The notes beneath the pieces are model-generated. The model was not told the origin of the DNA. It was given only the letters and a program-made list of their open reading frames with translations, and ran no database searches. From positions 21,028 through 85,027 of the forward strand of contig CALODM010000042.1 of assembly GCA_942492125.1 (NCBI GenBank): a stretch of DNA of 64,000 nt, written 5' to 3'. This stretch comes from BCD1 sp942492125 (GTDB lineage Bacteria > Bacteroidota > Bacteroidia > Chitinophagales > Saprospiraceae). Made by a program: the position numbers and the translations under genes. Positions within the stretch are counted from its first letter, which is position 1; each line of letters opens with the position of its first letter. Below are positions 18,464 through 27,104 of the stretch, piece after piece.

Positions 18464-19018
18464 ATGGCAGCTAAAAACGTGAAATTTGAGAATCATTTGG
18501 ATGAGCTTGAAGCTCGTTGGTTTGCCATTTATACACCTTATAAAAGAGAAAAAACAGTAAAGGCGCATTTGGAAAAACAGGGTATTACCGCCTACTTACC
18601 CATTCTACACCTTACCCGTTATTATACGAGAAAATCAAAACAAGTGGCTCTGCCACTTTTTAATTGTTACCTTTTTGTAAAGATTACCAAAAAGGATTAT
18701 ATCCGTGTACTGGAAACACCTGATGTACTGCGGTTTGTTCGTTTCTCCCGAAATCTTATTTCCATTCCCCAGGAAGAAATTGATCTGGTCAAAAGAGTAG
18801 TGGGAGAGGGGATGGAAATTACTGTTGAGTCTCTGGGACTGAATGCTGGAGACCGGGTGGAAATTATTGGTGGAAACCTGACCGGAATACAAGGTAAATT
18901 GATTAAAAAAGAAGGCAAAGAACGTTTTTTGGTAGAGCTGCATACCCTGGGCATGGGCCTGGAAATGCAGATCGATCAGCGGCTCTTGCGGAAAACAAGA
19001 ATAGGAGCCCGGCATTGA
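18464..19018 (+). CDS. UpxY-type NusG paralogue, capsule antiterminator
   Basis: A 184-residue specialised NusG/RfaH paralogue. An NGN domain (about 15-115) carries WFAIYTPYKREKTVKAHL and LFNCYLFVKI; a KOW motif follows at about 125-160 (GDRVEIIGGNLTGIQG). In Bacteroides, UpxY proteins are encoded at the head of each capsule operon and stop premature termination in the leader. Here the gene lies 3 kb inside the cluster, immediately before the wbpB-like gene and after a 61-base gap. It probably acts on the long downstream operon, but its target site is not visible to me. Confidence 0.85.
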   Translation: MAAKNVKFENHLDELEARWFAIYTPYKREKTVKAHLEKQGITAYLPILHLTRYYTRKSKQVALPLFNCYLFVKITKKDYIRVLETPDVLRFVRFSRNLISIPQEEIDLVKRVVGEGMEITVESLGLNAGDRVEIIGGNLTGIQGKLIKKEGKERFLVELHTLGMGLEMQIDQRLLRKTRIGARH

Positions 19019-19139
19019 TCCGGGATGGTTTATTGAATAGAGATTTTTGTGTTATTCTTTCTTGGAGATTAAGTCCTTTTGCGACTTATCGAAGGCGAAG
19101 CCTTGCACAATATCATAAACGGCAGGAAGAAGTATCCGT

Positions 19140-20105
19140 ATGAAAAATTTTGCGTTAATCGGTGCAGCCGGGTATGTCGCTCCCAGACATATGAAGGCGA
19201 TCAAAGCAACAGGAAACAACCTCCTGGCTGCCTTTGACCCCTTTGATTCTGTTGGCATAATGGATAGTTTTTTTCCCAATGCTGATTTTTTTACAGAGTT
19301 TGAACGTTTTGACCGCCACCTGGAGAAATTGAAAAGAAGCGGAGGCCAGGTGGATTTTGTCAGTGTTTGCTCTCCCAATTATCTGCATGATGCACACATC
19401 CGGTTTGGCCTGAGGCATGGCATGGATGTGATCTGTGAAAAACCGATTGTTCTCAATCCCTGGAATATTGAACCCCTGGAAGAAATTGAGGCGGAGACAG
19501 GCGGGAAGATCTACAACATTCTCCAATTGAGACTGCACCCGTCCATAATCGCATTAAAGCAGCGGGTCGATAATAGCCCAAAAGATAAAATATTCGATTT
19601 TGATTTGACCTACCTGACCTCCCGAGGACACTGGTATTATACAAGCTGGAAGGGAGAAGAAAAAAAATCGGGAGGCATTGCGACCAACATCGGCGTACAT
19701 TTTTTTGATATGTTGCAATGGGTTTTTGGAAATCAAAAGTCAATGTTGGTGCACCTGCATAGCCATGACCGGGCAGCCGGTTACCTGGAGTTTGAAAAAG
19801 CCCGGGTCCGATGGTTTTTAAGCATCAATTATGACTTGATACCTGAACGGGTCAAAGCGGAAGGCAACCGAACATACCGGTCGATCACTCTGGACGGGGA
19901 AGAAATAGAGTTTAGTGAAGGGTTTGCAGATCTGCATACCCGAAGTTATGATGAAATCCTAAACGGAAACGGATACCGGATAAAGGAAGCCAGGAAAGCG
20001 ATTCAAATGGTACATGATATTCGCAATGCCCAGCCTCTCGGACTGAAAGGCGATTACCATCCCCTGGCAAAATTGCCTTTGAGTAAACACCCATTTTTAC
20101 AATAG
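19140..20105 (+). CDS. wbpB: Gfo/Idh/MocA oxidoreductase (WbpB-like)
   Basis: A 321-residue NAD-dependent sugar oxidoreductase. An N-terminal Rossmann fold (FALIGAAGYVAPRHMKAI) leads to SVCSPNYLHDAHI, the family motif CEKPIVLNP, and a C-terminal substrate domain with GGIATNIGVHFFDML. The GAAGYVAPRH start and size match WbpB/WlbA, which oxidises C3 of UDP-GlcNAcA before transamination. It complements wbpE, wbpD and the dehydrogenase upstream. Substrate is inferred from the set being complete. Confidence 0.87.
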   Translation: MKNFALIGAAGYVAPRHMKAIKATGNNLLAAFDPFDSVGIMDSFFPNADFFTEFERFDRHLEKLKRSGGQVDFVSVCSPNYLHDAHIRFGLRHGMDVICEKPIVLNPWNIEPLEEIEAETGGKIYNILQLRLHPSIIALKQRVDNSPKDKIFDFDLTYLTSRGHWYYTSWKGEEKKSGGIATNIGVHFFDMLQWVFGNQKSMLVHLHSHDRAAGYLEFEKARVRWFLSINYDLIPERVKAEGNRTYRSITLDGEEIEFSEGFADLHTRSYDEILNGNGYRIKEARKAIQMVHDIRNAQPLGLKGDYHPLAKLPLSKHPFLQ

Positions 20106-20118
20106 AAACATTAAAGAC

Positions 20119-21084
20119 TTGACAAAGATATTAATAACAGGCGGAGCTGGTTTTATTGGGTCAAACCTCGTGGAAAACCTGCTGAACGATGAAAGGGTAA
20201 GCCTGGTTCGCGTATTGGACGACCTTTCTACCGGCAGTATCAAAAACCTGGAGCCGTTTCTCGGCCGCAAGGACTTTGAATTCATGGAAGGGGATATCCG
20301 GGATTACAGCATCTGTCTGAAAGCCTGTGAAGGCATGCATAAGATATCTCATCAGGCCGCCCTCGGGTCCGTTCCCCGGTCTGTGAAAGACCCGGTGACG
20401 ACCAATGCAGTGAATATCTCCGGTACATTGAATATTTTTACCGCAGCTAAAGAACAGGGGGCGGAACGAGTTGTTTTTGCGGCTTCCTCCTCAACTTATG
20501 GAGATAGCAAGGCTTTGCCAAAAGTGGAAGCTAATATTGGCAAACCCCTGTCACCCTATGCCGTTACAAAAGTGGTGAATGAATTGTATGCCGACGTTTT
20601 TGCAGGTTTATACGATTTCCATTATATAGGCCTGAGGTACTTCAATATTTTTGGGCCTAAACAGGACCCGAACGGTCCTTATGCGGCAGTGATCCCTTTG
20701 TTTATGAAAGCAGCCATAAAAGGGAATCAGCCCGTCATCAACGGAGACGGGAGTTTTTCAAGGGATTATACCTATATCGATAATGCCGTCCAGGCCAATG
20801 TCCTGGCTCTTTTTACAGAAAACCGGGCGGCTTTGAATCAGGTCTACAACATTGCCTGTGGGGAACGAACCACGCTCAATGAACTGTGGGAGGATATTCG
20901 GGAAATTGTAGGATCCACCCTTGAGGCGCATCATGGTCCTCCAAGACCCGGGGACATCCCACACAGCCTGGCCGATGTCAGTAAGGCTGAAAAACTGTTG
21001 GGGTATTCTCCGGACATTAAGGTGAAAGAAGGGTTAAAGCAAAGTCTTGACTGGTATCAGGCTTTATTTGGAAAAGAACAATAA
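20119..21084 (+). CDS. SDR nucleotide-sugar epimerase (WbpP/TviC-like C4 epimerase)
   Basis: A 321-residue extended SDR. It shows ITGGAGFIGSNLVENLL, HQAALGSVPRSV, the catalytic Ser region ASSSTYG, the YAVTK Tyr-Lys pair, and YFNIFGPKQDPNGPYAAVIP, all characteristic of the TviC/WbpP group that interconverts UDP-GlcNAc(A) and UDP-GalNAc(A). Translation appears to start with TTG at 20,119, because the fold begins directly (TKILITGGAGF) and no earlier ATG is suitable. It ends one base before the Wza-like reading frame. Confidence 0.87.
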   Translation: MTKILITGGAGFIGSNLVENLLNDERVSLVRVLDDLSTGSIKNLEPFLGRKDFEFMEGDIRDYSICLKACEGMHKISHQAALGSVPRSVKDPVTTNAVNISGTLNIFTAAKEQGAERVVFAASSSTYGDSKALPKVEANIGKPLSPYAVTKVVNELYADVFAGLYDFHYIGLRYFNIFGPKQDPNGPYAAVIPLFMKAAIKGNQPVINGDGSFSRDYTYIDNAVQANVLALFTENRAALNQVYNIACGERTTLNELWEDIREIVGSTLEAHHGPPRPGDIPHSLADVSKAEKLLGYSPDIKVKEGLKQSLDWYQALFGKEQ

Positions 21085-21085
21085 T

Positions 21086-21859
21086 ATGCAAATGAGCAAA
21101 CTATATTTACTTTTGGGATTATTTTTCTTTATCGGGTTTTCTTCCTGTGTTCCCTACGAACGACTGGTTAATTTTAATGAAGGAAGTGCGTTCGAATCAA
21201 AGGATGGAGAAACCTTCAGTGTTCCTGAATTGATCGTCCAGGCAGATGACGTGCTTCAAATTGATGTTCAAAGCTGGGATTCAGAGGCCGCGGCGCCTTT
21301 TAATGTAAGCGCGGAACAAAACTTCCGACAGGGCAATGCCAATTCAGTTTTGGGCTACCTTGTGAAAAACAATGGAGAGATCGATTTCCCGGTTTTGGGT
21401 TCTGTAAAGGTCGTAGGCCTTACCACCAAGCAAATCAGGGATACCCTCATCCATAAAATTGAGCCTTTTTTAACAGATGCGAGTATCAATGTAAGGGTCA
21501 TTAACTTTAAGATCAGTGTTTTGGGGGAGGTGAAAATCCCCGGGACTATTACGCTTCAGGAAGAACAGGTAACCATACTGGAAGCATTGAGCCAGGCAGG
21601 TGACCTGACAGCTTACGGTAATCGCCGTAATATATTGATTATCAGAGAAAAAGAAGGGCGACGCTATTATGGGCGATTAAATCTTCACGATACAGGGGTG
21701 TTTAATTCGCCTTATTTTTATTTACAGCAAAATGACGTAGTCTACATTGAGCCTATAGAAGAAAAAGCGGCTACCATCAACACCCAGTTTAACAGACTGG
21801 CCCCCTGGGCAACGGTTGTAGTGAGTTTTGCCACTCTGATTATATCCATTACCAGATAA
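21086..21859 (+). CDS. Wza-like outer-membrane polysaccharide export lipoprotein
   Basis: A 257-residue protein; ATG at 21,086, one base after the upstream stop. A signal peptide ends in the lipobox GFSSC, so it is lipid-anchored. Two periplasmic domains follow: poly_export (QADDVLQIDVQSWDSE, NNGEIDFPVLGSVKV) and an SLBB domain (ISVLGEVKIPGTITLQEEQ, EALSQAGDLTAYG). A C-terminal hydrophobic segment (about 235-255) could be the outer-membrane helix. It would pair with the Wzc-like protein 35 bases downstream to export the capsule. Confidence 0.9.
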   Translation: MQMSKLYLLLGLFFFIGFSSCVPYERLVNFNEGSAFESKDGETFSVPELIVQADDVLQIDVQSWDSEAAAPFNVSAEQNFRQGNANSVLGYLVKNNGEIDFPVLGSVKVVGLTTKQIRDTLIHKIEPFLTDASINVRVINFKISVLGEVKIPGTITLQEEQVTILEALSQAGDLTAYGNRRNILIIREKEGRRYYGRLNLHDTGVFNSPYFYLQQNDVVYIEPIEEKAATINTQFNRLAPWATVVVSFATLIISITR

Positions 21860-21894
21860 TAACTTTAGCAACATAACGAGTAAAAAAATAATAA

Positions 21895-24213
21895 ATGCCG
21901 GGAAAACCAGAATTTTTAGTTGAAGAGGAACGGCCTGTTGATCTGCGGCAGTTTTTCTTCAGATATATTTTTCAATATTGGTACTGGTACCTGATTGGCC
22001 TGGTTTTGGGCATTGCAGGAGCATGGTTGTACCTGCGGTATGCCAAGCCGGTCTATTTGGCCAAGGCCACCATATTGATCAAAGATGAGAGTGCCAATGC
22101 TGGTATTTCTCAGGAATCCCTTTTCCAGGGATTGGGGATCTCCCAGAGTCCCAAAAATGTATTAAATGAAATACAGATACTCAAGTCCAGAACCCTGATG
22201 GAGGAAGTGGTGGAGGAATTAGGCCTCGAGGTCAATTTTATTCATTTGGGGCGGGTTAAGGATTCTGAGGCTTACAGTAAATTACCTATCCAGGTAATTC
22301 GAAAAGGCGCCCCCAAGGTCTCCGGAAGTGTAATTATCAAACCGATTGACAAACGGCAATTTGAAATGACCGTGGAGGACAGTACCAGTATAAATGCCTA
22401 CAATATCCCTGTTATTATTGAAGGAGATACGCTCATTTTTAAACGGAACACCACTTTTAACTTTAATGTGCCGTTGAGAGTGAATTTCCGGAAAAAGGAG
22501 GATGTGGCCGCCGCTTATGCAGCCAAAATAAAAATCGCCGAAGCCCAGGAATGGAGTAGTGTATTGAGTATTTCCCTGAAAGATGTCGTTCCTGAGCGGG
22601 CAAAAGACGTCGTGAACACCCTTGTTAAGGTGTACAACAGTGCTGCACTCGAGGATAAAAATGAAGTGGCGTCGAACACCCTGAAGTTTATCGAGGACCG
22701 TTTATTGCTGATACGGAATGAATTGGAACTGGTAGAGCAGGATGTCGAGGATTACCGGACGACCAACAACCTCATTGACGCCGATATGGCGGAAGTTGTC
22801 GACTATATTGAGGAACTCAATGACCAGGAAAGCAGGCTTACGGAAATAGAAGTTGAACAAAGTGTACTGGATTTCATTGAGGAGTATTTTACAACAAGCA
22901 AGGGGACTTACCAATTGTTGCCTGCCAACCTGACGGTGGAGGATCCAACCATTACCACCCACATATCTTCTTACAATGAAGCCGTTTTAAAAAGGAACAG
23001 GCTTTTAAGGTCGGCAGGAGAAGACAACCCTGCTTTAATAGAAATTGAGAGAGAAATAGCCGCTCTGGAAAATATTATTTTTGCAGCCCTTGAACGGTTA
23101 AAACAGGGAATAGAAACCTCCCGAAGCAGCGTGGAGAATAAAATTAATTTGAACCGCCGCAAACTCAACACCATCCCCCGAAAGCAGCGGGAACTACTTG
23201 AAATAACCAGGCAACAACGCATCAAGGAAAATTTGTACGTTTACCTTTTGGAAAAAAGGGAAGAAACGGCCCTGTCTTTGGCCATAGCTACGGTAAATTC
23301 AAGACTTATTGATGCCTCCAGGTTACCCAAGAGTCCGATTGAGCCCAGGATACCGCTGGTTTATGCTGCCGGCTTCCTTTTTGGTCTCGGTTTGCCGGCT
23401 ATTTTGTTGTTCCTCAAAGTTCTGCTCAATGATACCATTGAAATGGAAGAGGACATTAAAAATGAGACAACCACGCCGATTCTGGGTGGAATCTCCCAAA
23501 GTAAAAGTGGTAAAAGCATCGTGGTCAACAGTGCATCGAGGTCCGCTATTGCTGAAATGTTCCGACTGCTCAGGACCAATTTACACTTCCTGGCTGCCGA
23601 AAAGGAGAAAAAATGCATTCTGGTAACCTCGGGATCAGGTGGGGACGGAAAAACTTTTGTTACCCTGAACACCGCCATGAGTATGGCCATATCCGGTAAA
23701 AAGACCATTGCCATCGGTATGGACCTGCGTAAACCTAAATTGTCGACCTACATCGGTCAGGAAAATCTAGGAAAGGGATTGACCAGTTACCTGGTAGGTG
23801 CTGCTTCCAAGGAGGAGATCGTCAATAACACCAAACTCCATGAGAATTTTTATTTCATCAATGCAGGACCAATACCGCCTAACCCGGCAGAGTTATTGAT
23901 GCAGGACCGGTTGGACGAACTCATCAATTATTTAAAAACAGAGTTTGACATCATTTTCCTGGATACCCCTCCCGTAGGACTCGTAACCGATGCATTGTTG
24001 GTCAACAGATTTGTTGATCTCAGTCTTTTCGTTGTGCGTATCGGTCATACCAAGAAAGGCCTGATGAAAGTAATTGATGACATTTACAAACAAAAGAAAC
24101 TCAGCAACCCGGGTATTGTGATGAACGGACTCAATAAGAAGAGTAATTATGGGTATGGATACGGATATGGGTATGGATACGGGTATGGGTATGGGTATTA
24201 TGAGGAAAATTAG
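21895..24213 (+). CDS. Wzc-type polysaccharide co-polymerase and tyrosine autokinase
   Basis: A 772-residue inner-membrane protein controlling chain length and export. Domains: Wzz domain with a transmembrane helix near residues 33-50, a long periplasmic coiled coil (about 250-450), a second helix (about 485-505), then a BY-kinase domain with Walker A SGSGGDGKTFVTLN, Walker A' IAIGMDLRKPKL and Walker B IIFLDTPPVGLVTDA. The C-terminus ends in a run of Gly-Tyr pairs (10 Tyr in the last 21 residues), the tyrosine cluster that is autophosphorylated in this family. The PHP phosphatase at 45,115 would reverse the modification. Confidence 0.93.
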   Translation: MPGKPEFLVEEERPVDLRQFFFRYIFQYWYWYLIGLVLGIAGAWLYLRYAKPVYLAKATILIKDESANAGISQESLFQGLGISQSPKNVLNEIQILKSRTLMEEVVEELGLEVNFIHLGRVKDSEAYSKLPIQVIRKGAPKVSGSVIIKPIDKRQFEMTVEDSTSINAYNIPVIIEGDTLIFKRNTTFNFNVPLRVNFRKKEDVAAAYAAKIKIAEAQEWSSVLSISLKDVVPERAKDVVNTLVKVYNSAALEDKNEVASNTLKFIEDRLLLIRNELELVEQDVEDYRTTNNLIDADMAEVVDYIEELNDQESRLTEIEVEQSVLDFIEEYFTTSKGTYQLLPANLTVEDPTITTHISSYNEAVLKRNRLLRSAGEDNPALIEIEREIAALENIIFAALERLKQGIETSRSSVENKINLNRRKLNTIPRKQRELLEITRQQRIKENLYVYLLEKREETALSLAIATVNSRLIDASRLPKSPIEPRIPLVYAAGFLFGLGLPAILLFLKVLLNDTIEMEEDIKNETTTPILGGISQSKSGKSIVVNSASRSAIAEMFRLLRTNLHFLAAEKEKKCILVTSGSGGDGKTFVTLNTAMSMAISGKKTIAIGMDLRKPKLSTYIGQENLGKGLTSYLVGAASKEEIVNNTKLHENFYFINAGPIPPNPAELLMQDRLDELINYLKTEFDIIFLDTPPVGLVTDALLVNRFVDLSLFVVRIGHTKKGLMKVIDDIYKQKKLSNPGIVMNGLNKKSNYGYGYGYGYGYGYGYGYYEEN
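24148..24201 (+). repeat. Six-base tandem repeat coding a Gly-Tyr tail
   Basis: Nine near-identical TAYGGN units code for (Tyr-Gly)8-Tyr-Tyr at the end of the Wzc-like kinase. The codons vary between TAT/TAC and GGG/GGA, so the tract is not a pure copy. Tandem units of a multiple of three could change in number without breaking the frame. Confidence 0.85.
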
Positions 24214-24236
24214 TCTGAAAAGAATTATATGAACTT

Positions 24237-25237
24237 ATGACTTTTATTATTGCTGAGTTAGGACAGGCACATGAGGGAAGTCTTGGAATTTTACACTCCT
24301 ATATTGATGCTTTAGCTGCAACAGGGGTAGATGCTGTGAAATTTCAAACTCATATTGCACATGCGGAAAGCAGTTTGCAGGAACCTTTCCGGGTGAAATT
24401 TTCCTATGAAGACCAAACGCGATTTGACTATTGGAAAAGAATGGAGTTTACGCTGGAACAGTGGAAGAAGATTAAGGCTCATTGCGATGAGGTAGGTTTA
24501 GAATTCATTAGTTCACCTTTCAGTAATGCTGCCGTTGATTTGTTGGAGGAGGTAGGAGTGAAAAGGTATAAAATTGGTTCAGGAGAGGTCAATAATTTTC
24601 TTTTATTGGAAAAGATTGCCAGGACGGGAAAACCTGTAATCGTTTCTTCCGGCATGAGTTCTTTTGCTGAATTGGATAAAACAGTTCAATTTTTGACAAA
24701 TCGGGAAGTCTCTTTTTCCCTTTTACAGTGTACGACAGCGTACCCTACGAAACCCAGGCAATATGGATTGAATGTGATAAAAGCACTCAAGGACAGATAT
24801 GGTGTGCAGGTAGGTTTTTCAGATCATTCTGCCAGGGTGGAAGTTTGCATTGCCGCAGCTGCCCTGGGGGCAGAGATACTGGAATTCCATGTAGTCTTTG
24901 ACCGTAAAATTTTTGGTCCCGATGCGAAGGCCTCCCTAACCATTGATGAAACCAAAATGCTCACCAGGGCAGTAAGAAATATTAAAAAGAGCCTGGACCA
25001 TCCTATTGACAAAGAAGACAATTCCGCTTTCAGTGAATTAAAAAATATTTTTGAAAAATCACTGGCAGTTAATAAGGATTTGCCAAAAGGCCACGAGATT
25101 TCCTTTGACGATCTGGAAGCAAAAAAGCCTAAAGGGATGGGGATATTAGCCAGTAAGTATGCTGAGGTAATTGGCAGGCACTGAATAAGCCAATAAAGGC
25201 CTGGAATTTTTTGACGGAACAAGACCTGATTGATTGA
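24237..25237 (+). CDS. neuB: N-acetylneuraminate (nonulosonate) synthase, frameshift near 3' end
   Basis: Condenses an N-acetyl-mannosamine-type sugar with phosphoenolpyruvate to a nine-carbon sialic-type acid. Motifs: IAELGQAHEGS, DAVKFQTH, FISSPFSNAAVDLL, RYKIGSGEV, PVIVSSGMSS, LLQCTTAYP, VGFSDHSA, and the SAF (antifreeze-like) C-terminal domain. The open frame stops at 25,184 after VIGRH, but one extra base near 25,177 (in the AGGC run) restores GRALNKPIKAWNFLTEQDL, a proper SAF ending. That corrected frame stops at TGA 25,235-25,237, overlapping the neuC start, which argues strongly for a one-base sequence error. Confidence 0.9.
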
Positions 25238-26396
25238 TGAAACGAAAAATTTGTGTTGTTGTGACAGCCAGACCATCCTACAGCCGCATAAAAACGGCAT
25301 TAAGTGCCATAAAGGATCATCCTGACCTTGAACTTCAACTCGTAGTGGCAGGGTCTGCTTTGCTGGGCAAATATGGCAATGCTGTTGATTATATTCAGGC
25401 GGATGGTTTTGAGATTAATGAAAAGGTTTTCATGGTTTTGGAGGGCGAAAATCCTACTGCAATGGCCAAGACAACTGGCATTGGCCTGATGGAACTGGCC
25501 AATGTATTTTATATGTTGAACCCGGACGCTGTGATCACCATTGCCGATAGATTTGAAACAATAGCGACTTCTATAGCCGCATCATATCAAAATATACCCC
25601 TGGTCCATATTCAGGGAGGGGAAGTTACTGGAAACATTGACGAAAAAGTGCGTCATGCGAATACGAAACTTGCTGATATCCATTTAGTCGCCTCGGAAGA
25701 TGCCCGGTCTCGGGTCATTCGGTTAGGAGAAGATCCAATGAAAGTGTTTAATACAGGGTGTCCTTCCATTGACATTGCTAAAACAATTATGGAAAAAGAC
25801 CTCAGCTCGATTTTGATCCAATCCAAAAATATGGGGGGGTAGGAAGCGAACTGGAATGGCAGAACGGCTATATTGTTGTTATGCAACATCCGGTAACCAA
25901 TGAATATCACCTGGCCCGACGACATGTCGAGGAAACGCTAAAAGCTGTTAAAGCACTCAATTTACCTACCTTCTGGTTTTGGCCCAATGTTGATGCGGGA
26001 TCGGATGGAACCTCTTCCGGGATTCGGGCTTTCAGGGAAATTCAATCACCTACCAATATTCGGTTTTTCAAAAACATGGAGCCCAATGACTTCCTAAGGT
26101 TATTGAAAAATGCAAGATGCTTGATAGGTAATTCAAGTGTAGGCATCCGGGAATGTGCCTTTTTGGGGGTACCTGTTGTCAATCTTGGCTCACGTCAAAA
26201 TGGCCGACAGCGTGGAAAGAATGTATTGGATGTACCCCAATACGAGGCAAAGGCCATTACCGAAGCCATCCTCAAGCAAAGTGAAATAACAGGCTTAGCT
26301 GGGGAGAACTTGTATGGCGACGGCGATGCAGGAAAAAGGATTGCCGATGTTCTGGCCACGGTTGACCTTTCTTTTCATAAAACCATCACTTATTGA
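25237..26396 (+). CDS. neuC: UDP-GlcNAc 2-epimerase (hydrolysing), frameshifted in a homopolymer
   Basis: Converts UDP-GlcNAc (or UDP-diNAc-bacillosamine in LegG variants) to the free mannosamine-type sugar used by NeuB. The first half carries VVTARPSYSRIKTAL, ITIADRFETIATSIAA and HIQGGEVTGNIDEKVRHA. The second half carries VVMQHPVTNEYH, NSSVGIRECAFLGVPVVNLGSRQNGRQRG. The halves lie in different frames, broken near 25,829 in an A5/G7 run. One added A gives KKYGGVGSELEWQ and one continuous 386-residue protein. The start ATG overlaps the corrected neuB stop, and the stop overlaps the neuA start. Confidence 0.9.
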
Positions 26397-27100
26397 TGCG
26401 GATTTTAGGATTGATACCTGCCAGAGCAGGAAGCAAGGGCGTTCCCGGAAAAAATATTAAATTATTAAACGGTAAACCACTCCTGAATTATACCACGGAG
26501 GTAGCCTTGAAGTGCGAATTTATCCACAAAGTTGTGCTCAGTAGTGAAGATCAGGAAAACATTAGTGCCGGACGAAAATCAGGTGTGGATGTTCCATTCG
26601 TCCGCCCTAAAGAATTGGCTCAGGACCATACCCCCACATTACCGGTAGTATTGCATGCACTGGAATTCTTTGAGCATAGAGGCGTTCACTTTGATGCCGT
26701 GTGTCTTCTGCAGGTGACAACACCTTTCAGAACTGTTGATTTTTTAAATAAATCTATTAGTAAATTCATTAAATCCGGTGCTGATTCTCTCATCTCTGTC
26801 AGGCGAGTTCCGCACCAGTATAATCCTCACTGGACATTTGAAATGGATGAATCAGGATTGTTGAAAATATCCACCGGGGAAAAAAGAATCATCTCCAGAC
26901 GACAAGAATTACCTGATGCTTTCCATAGGGATGGAAGTATTTACCTGACCAAAGTTGAAGTCTTAAAAGAACAAAATTCGTTATTTGGCGATACGATTTC
27001 ATTTATGATTTCGCCGGAATCTTTTAATATAAACATTGATACACAAGAGGATTGGGCAATCGCAGAGCAACTGGCTGTTGACTGGAACCCTTTCGCTTGA
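26396..27100 (+). CDS. neuA: CMP-N-acetylneuraminate (nonulosonate) cytidylyltransferase
   Basis: Activates the sialic-type acid with CTP. About 234 residues, normal for short bacterial NeuA. Motifs: IPARAGSKGVPGKNIKLLNGKPLL (nucleotide binding), LQVTTPFRT, and YLTKVEVLKEQ with FNINIDTQEDW. The ATG at 26,396 overlaps the neuC TGA; the gene ends 4 bases before the flippase start. With neuB and neuC it forms the complete route from UDP-HexNAc to a CMP-nonulosonic acid, giving the polysaccharide an acidic nine-carbon sugar. Confidence 0.93.
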   Translation: MRILGLIPARAGSKGVPGKNIKLLNGKPLLNYTTEVALKCEFIHKVVLSSEDQENISAGRKSGVDVPFVRPKELAQDHTPTLPVVLHALEFFEHRGVHFDAVCLLQVTTPFRTVDFLNKSISKFIKSGADSLISVRRVPHQYNPHWTFEMDESGLLKISTGEKRIISRRQELPDAFHRDGSIYLTKVEVLKEQNSLFGDTISFMISPESFNINIDTQEDWAIAEQLAVDWNPFA

Positions 27101-27104
27101 CCTT

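Noticed and set aside
25829..25842. Programmed frameshifting in neuC
   Set aside because: The site does not have the X-XXY-YYZ arrangement with a following pseudoknot that I could recognise, and many unrelated genes in the window have similar homopolymer breaks.
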